Source: an uncultured Gemella sp.
GTDB lineage: Bacteria; Bacillota; Bacilli; Staphylococcales; Gemellaceae
Assembly: GCA_945929765.1 (NCBI GenBank)
Contig: CAMEOL010000051.1
Span: forward strand, 1-6,926
DNA: 6,926 nucleotides
Direction of reading: 5' to 3'
Shown here: positions 6,245 to 6,926 of the stretch, piece after piece
Layout of the letters: every line of letters starts with the position of its first letter
Position numbering within the stretch: the stretch's first letter is position 1
Notes under the pieces: model-generated
Told to the model about the DNA's origin: nothing
Databases searched by the model: none
What the model saw: only the letters and a program-made list of their open reading frames with translations
Made by a program: the position numbers and the translations under genes

Positions 6245-6926
6245 ATGGTGCCAGAAGGAGTATTTATAGCCATTGTTGTAATAGTTGCTGTAATAATATT
6301 ATCAATCTTCTTCACATTCTTCCCACTGGGACTGTGGATAAGTGCGATAGCAGCAGGAGTTAAAGTTAGTATTTTTACGTTAGTAGGTATGCGACTAAGA
6401 CGTGTAGTGCCTAGTAGAGTTATTAACCCTATGATTAAAGCACATAAGGCAGGGTTAGCAGTAACGATTAATCAACTGGAAAGTCACTATCTAGCAGGAG
6501 GAAATGTAGATAGAGTAATTAACGCACTAATAGCAGCTCATCGTGCAAATATTGTTAGTTTATCTTTTGAAAGATGCGCAGCAATAGATTTAGCAGGGCG
6601 AGACGTATTACAGGCGGTACAAATGAGTGTTAATCCGAAAGTAATAGAAACACCATATATAGCAGGTGTTGCTATAAATGGTATTGAAGTTAAAGCTAAG
6701 GCTCGTATTACAGTTCGTGCTAATATCGAACGACTTGTAGGGGGAGCTGGAGAGGATACTGTTATTGCTCGTGTTGGAGAGGGTATAGTTTCTACTATTG
6801 GTTCTTCAGATTCGCACACAGTAGTTTTAGAAAATCCAGATAGAATTTCTAAAACAATACTAGAAAAAGGATTAGATGCAGGAACAGCATTTGAAATCTT
6901 ATCTATCGATATTTTGGATGTTGATA
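6245..6926 (+). CDS. floA: Flotillin-like protein FloA (3' end outside the window)
   Basis: The frame opens at ATG 6245 and runs without a stop to the window edge: 227 complete codons of a protein that is about 330 aa in Bacillus. Residues 4-26 are a hydrophobic membrane anchor, followed by a second hydrophobic stretch ([13 protein letters not shown]) that probably forms a hairpin in the membrane. Then come the near-invariant stretches of FloA/Yqf[59 protein letters not shown], and [15 protein letters not shown]. These make up the PHB-like domain, which is complete or nearly so here; the C-terminal coiled coil that drives oligomerisation lies beyond the window. FloA scaffolds functional membrane microdomains and affects membrane fluidity, secretion and signalling. 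Arg codons CGT/CGA are more frequent here than in the neighbours, where AGA dominates, which fits strong expression and conservation. The identity is clear. Confidence 0.96.
   Translation, partial: MVPEGVFIAIVVIVAVIILSIFFTFFPLGLWISAIAAGVKVSIFTLVGMRLRRVVPSRVINPMIKAHKAGLAVTINQLESHYLAGGNVDRVINALIAAHRANIVSLSFERCAAIDLAGRDVLQAVQMSVNPKVIETPYIAGVAINGIEVKAKARITVRANIERLVGGAGEDTVIARVGEGIVSTIGSSDSHTVVLENPDRISKTILEKGLDAGTAFEILSIDILDVD

Noticed and set aside
6034..6315. Reverse-strand open frame across nfeD and floA
   Set aside because: It is antisense to two well-recognised proteins, and its Thr/Ser-rich composition is a shadow effect.
6538..6819. Reverse-strand open frame inside floA
   Set aside because: floA is unmistakable on the + strand here; this frame is antisense to its PHB-like domain.

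Overview
The window is AT-rich DNA (roughly 30% G+C by eye) with strong Gram-positive Shine-Dalgarno sites, tight gene spacing and extended -10 promoters. All genes are on the + strand. The genes glyA, a short nfeD and floA (the Bacillus YqfA-type flotillin) point to a low-GC Firmicute of the Bacilli. A small-genome genus such as Gemella is a plausible guess from codon and gene style, but this is inference and not proven by the window.

Region 1 (1-3174) is one tight run of genes: the 3' tail of an unidentified gene, then a DUF2130 protein (CxxC start, long coiled coil, C-terminal domain with a PD-(D/E)XK nuclease-like signature), an EamA/DMT-family membrane transporter, and an exported C39-like cysteine peptidase with an intact catalytic set. 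The gaps are 12, 4 and 11 nt, so they are probably co-transcribed. The functional link between the three is not obvious.

Region 2 (3175-4466) is glyA, serine hydroxymethyltransferase, with its own extended -10 promoter and a strong SD. No terminator separates it from the upstream run.

Region 3 (4467-4859) is 393 nt without a gene. It holds an 8-bp stem-loop just after glyA, a large imperfect hairpin (about 21 bp in its main stem, longer with outer pairing), and a cluster of perfect short palindromes directly upstream of an extended -10 promoter. The cluster looks like an operator region for the next operon.

Region 4 (4860-6926) is an operon of three genes: an MBL-fold metallo-hydrolase with all seven expected metal ligands, a short NfeD-like membrane protein without the N-terminal ClpP-like protease domain, and floA, which runs off the end of the window. 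NfeD and FloA are known partners in membrane microdomain organisation. The metallo-hydrolase is a less expected companion.

Nothing looks like a mobile element, CRISPR array, tRNA or rRNA. The most interesting items are the nuclease-like signature of the DUF2130 protein and the structured, palindrome-rich control region ahead of the hydrolase-nfeD-floA operon.
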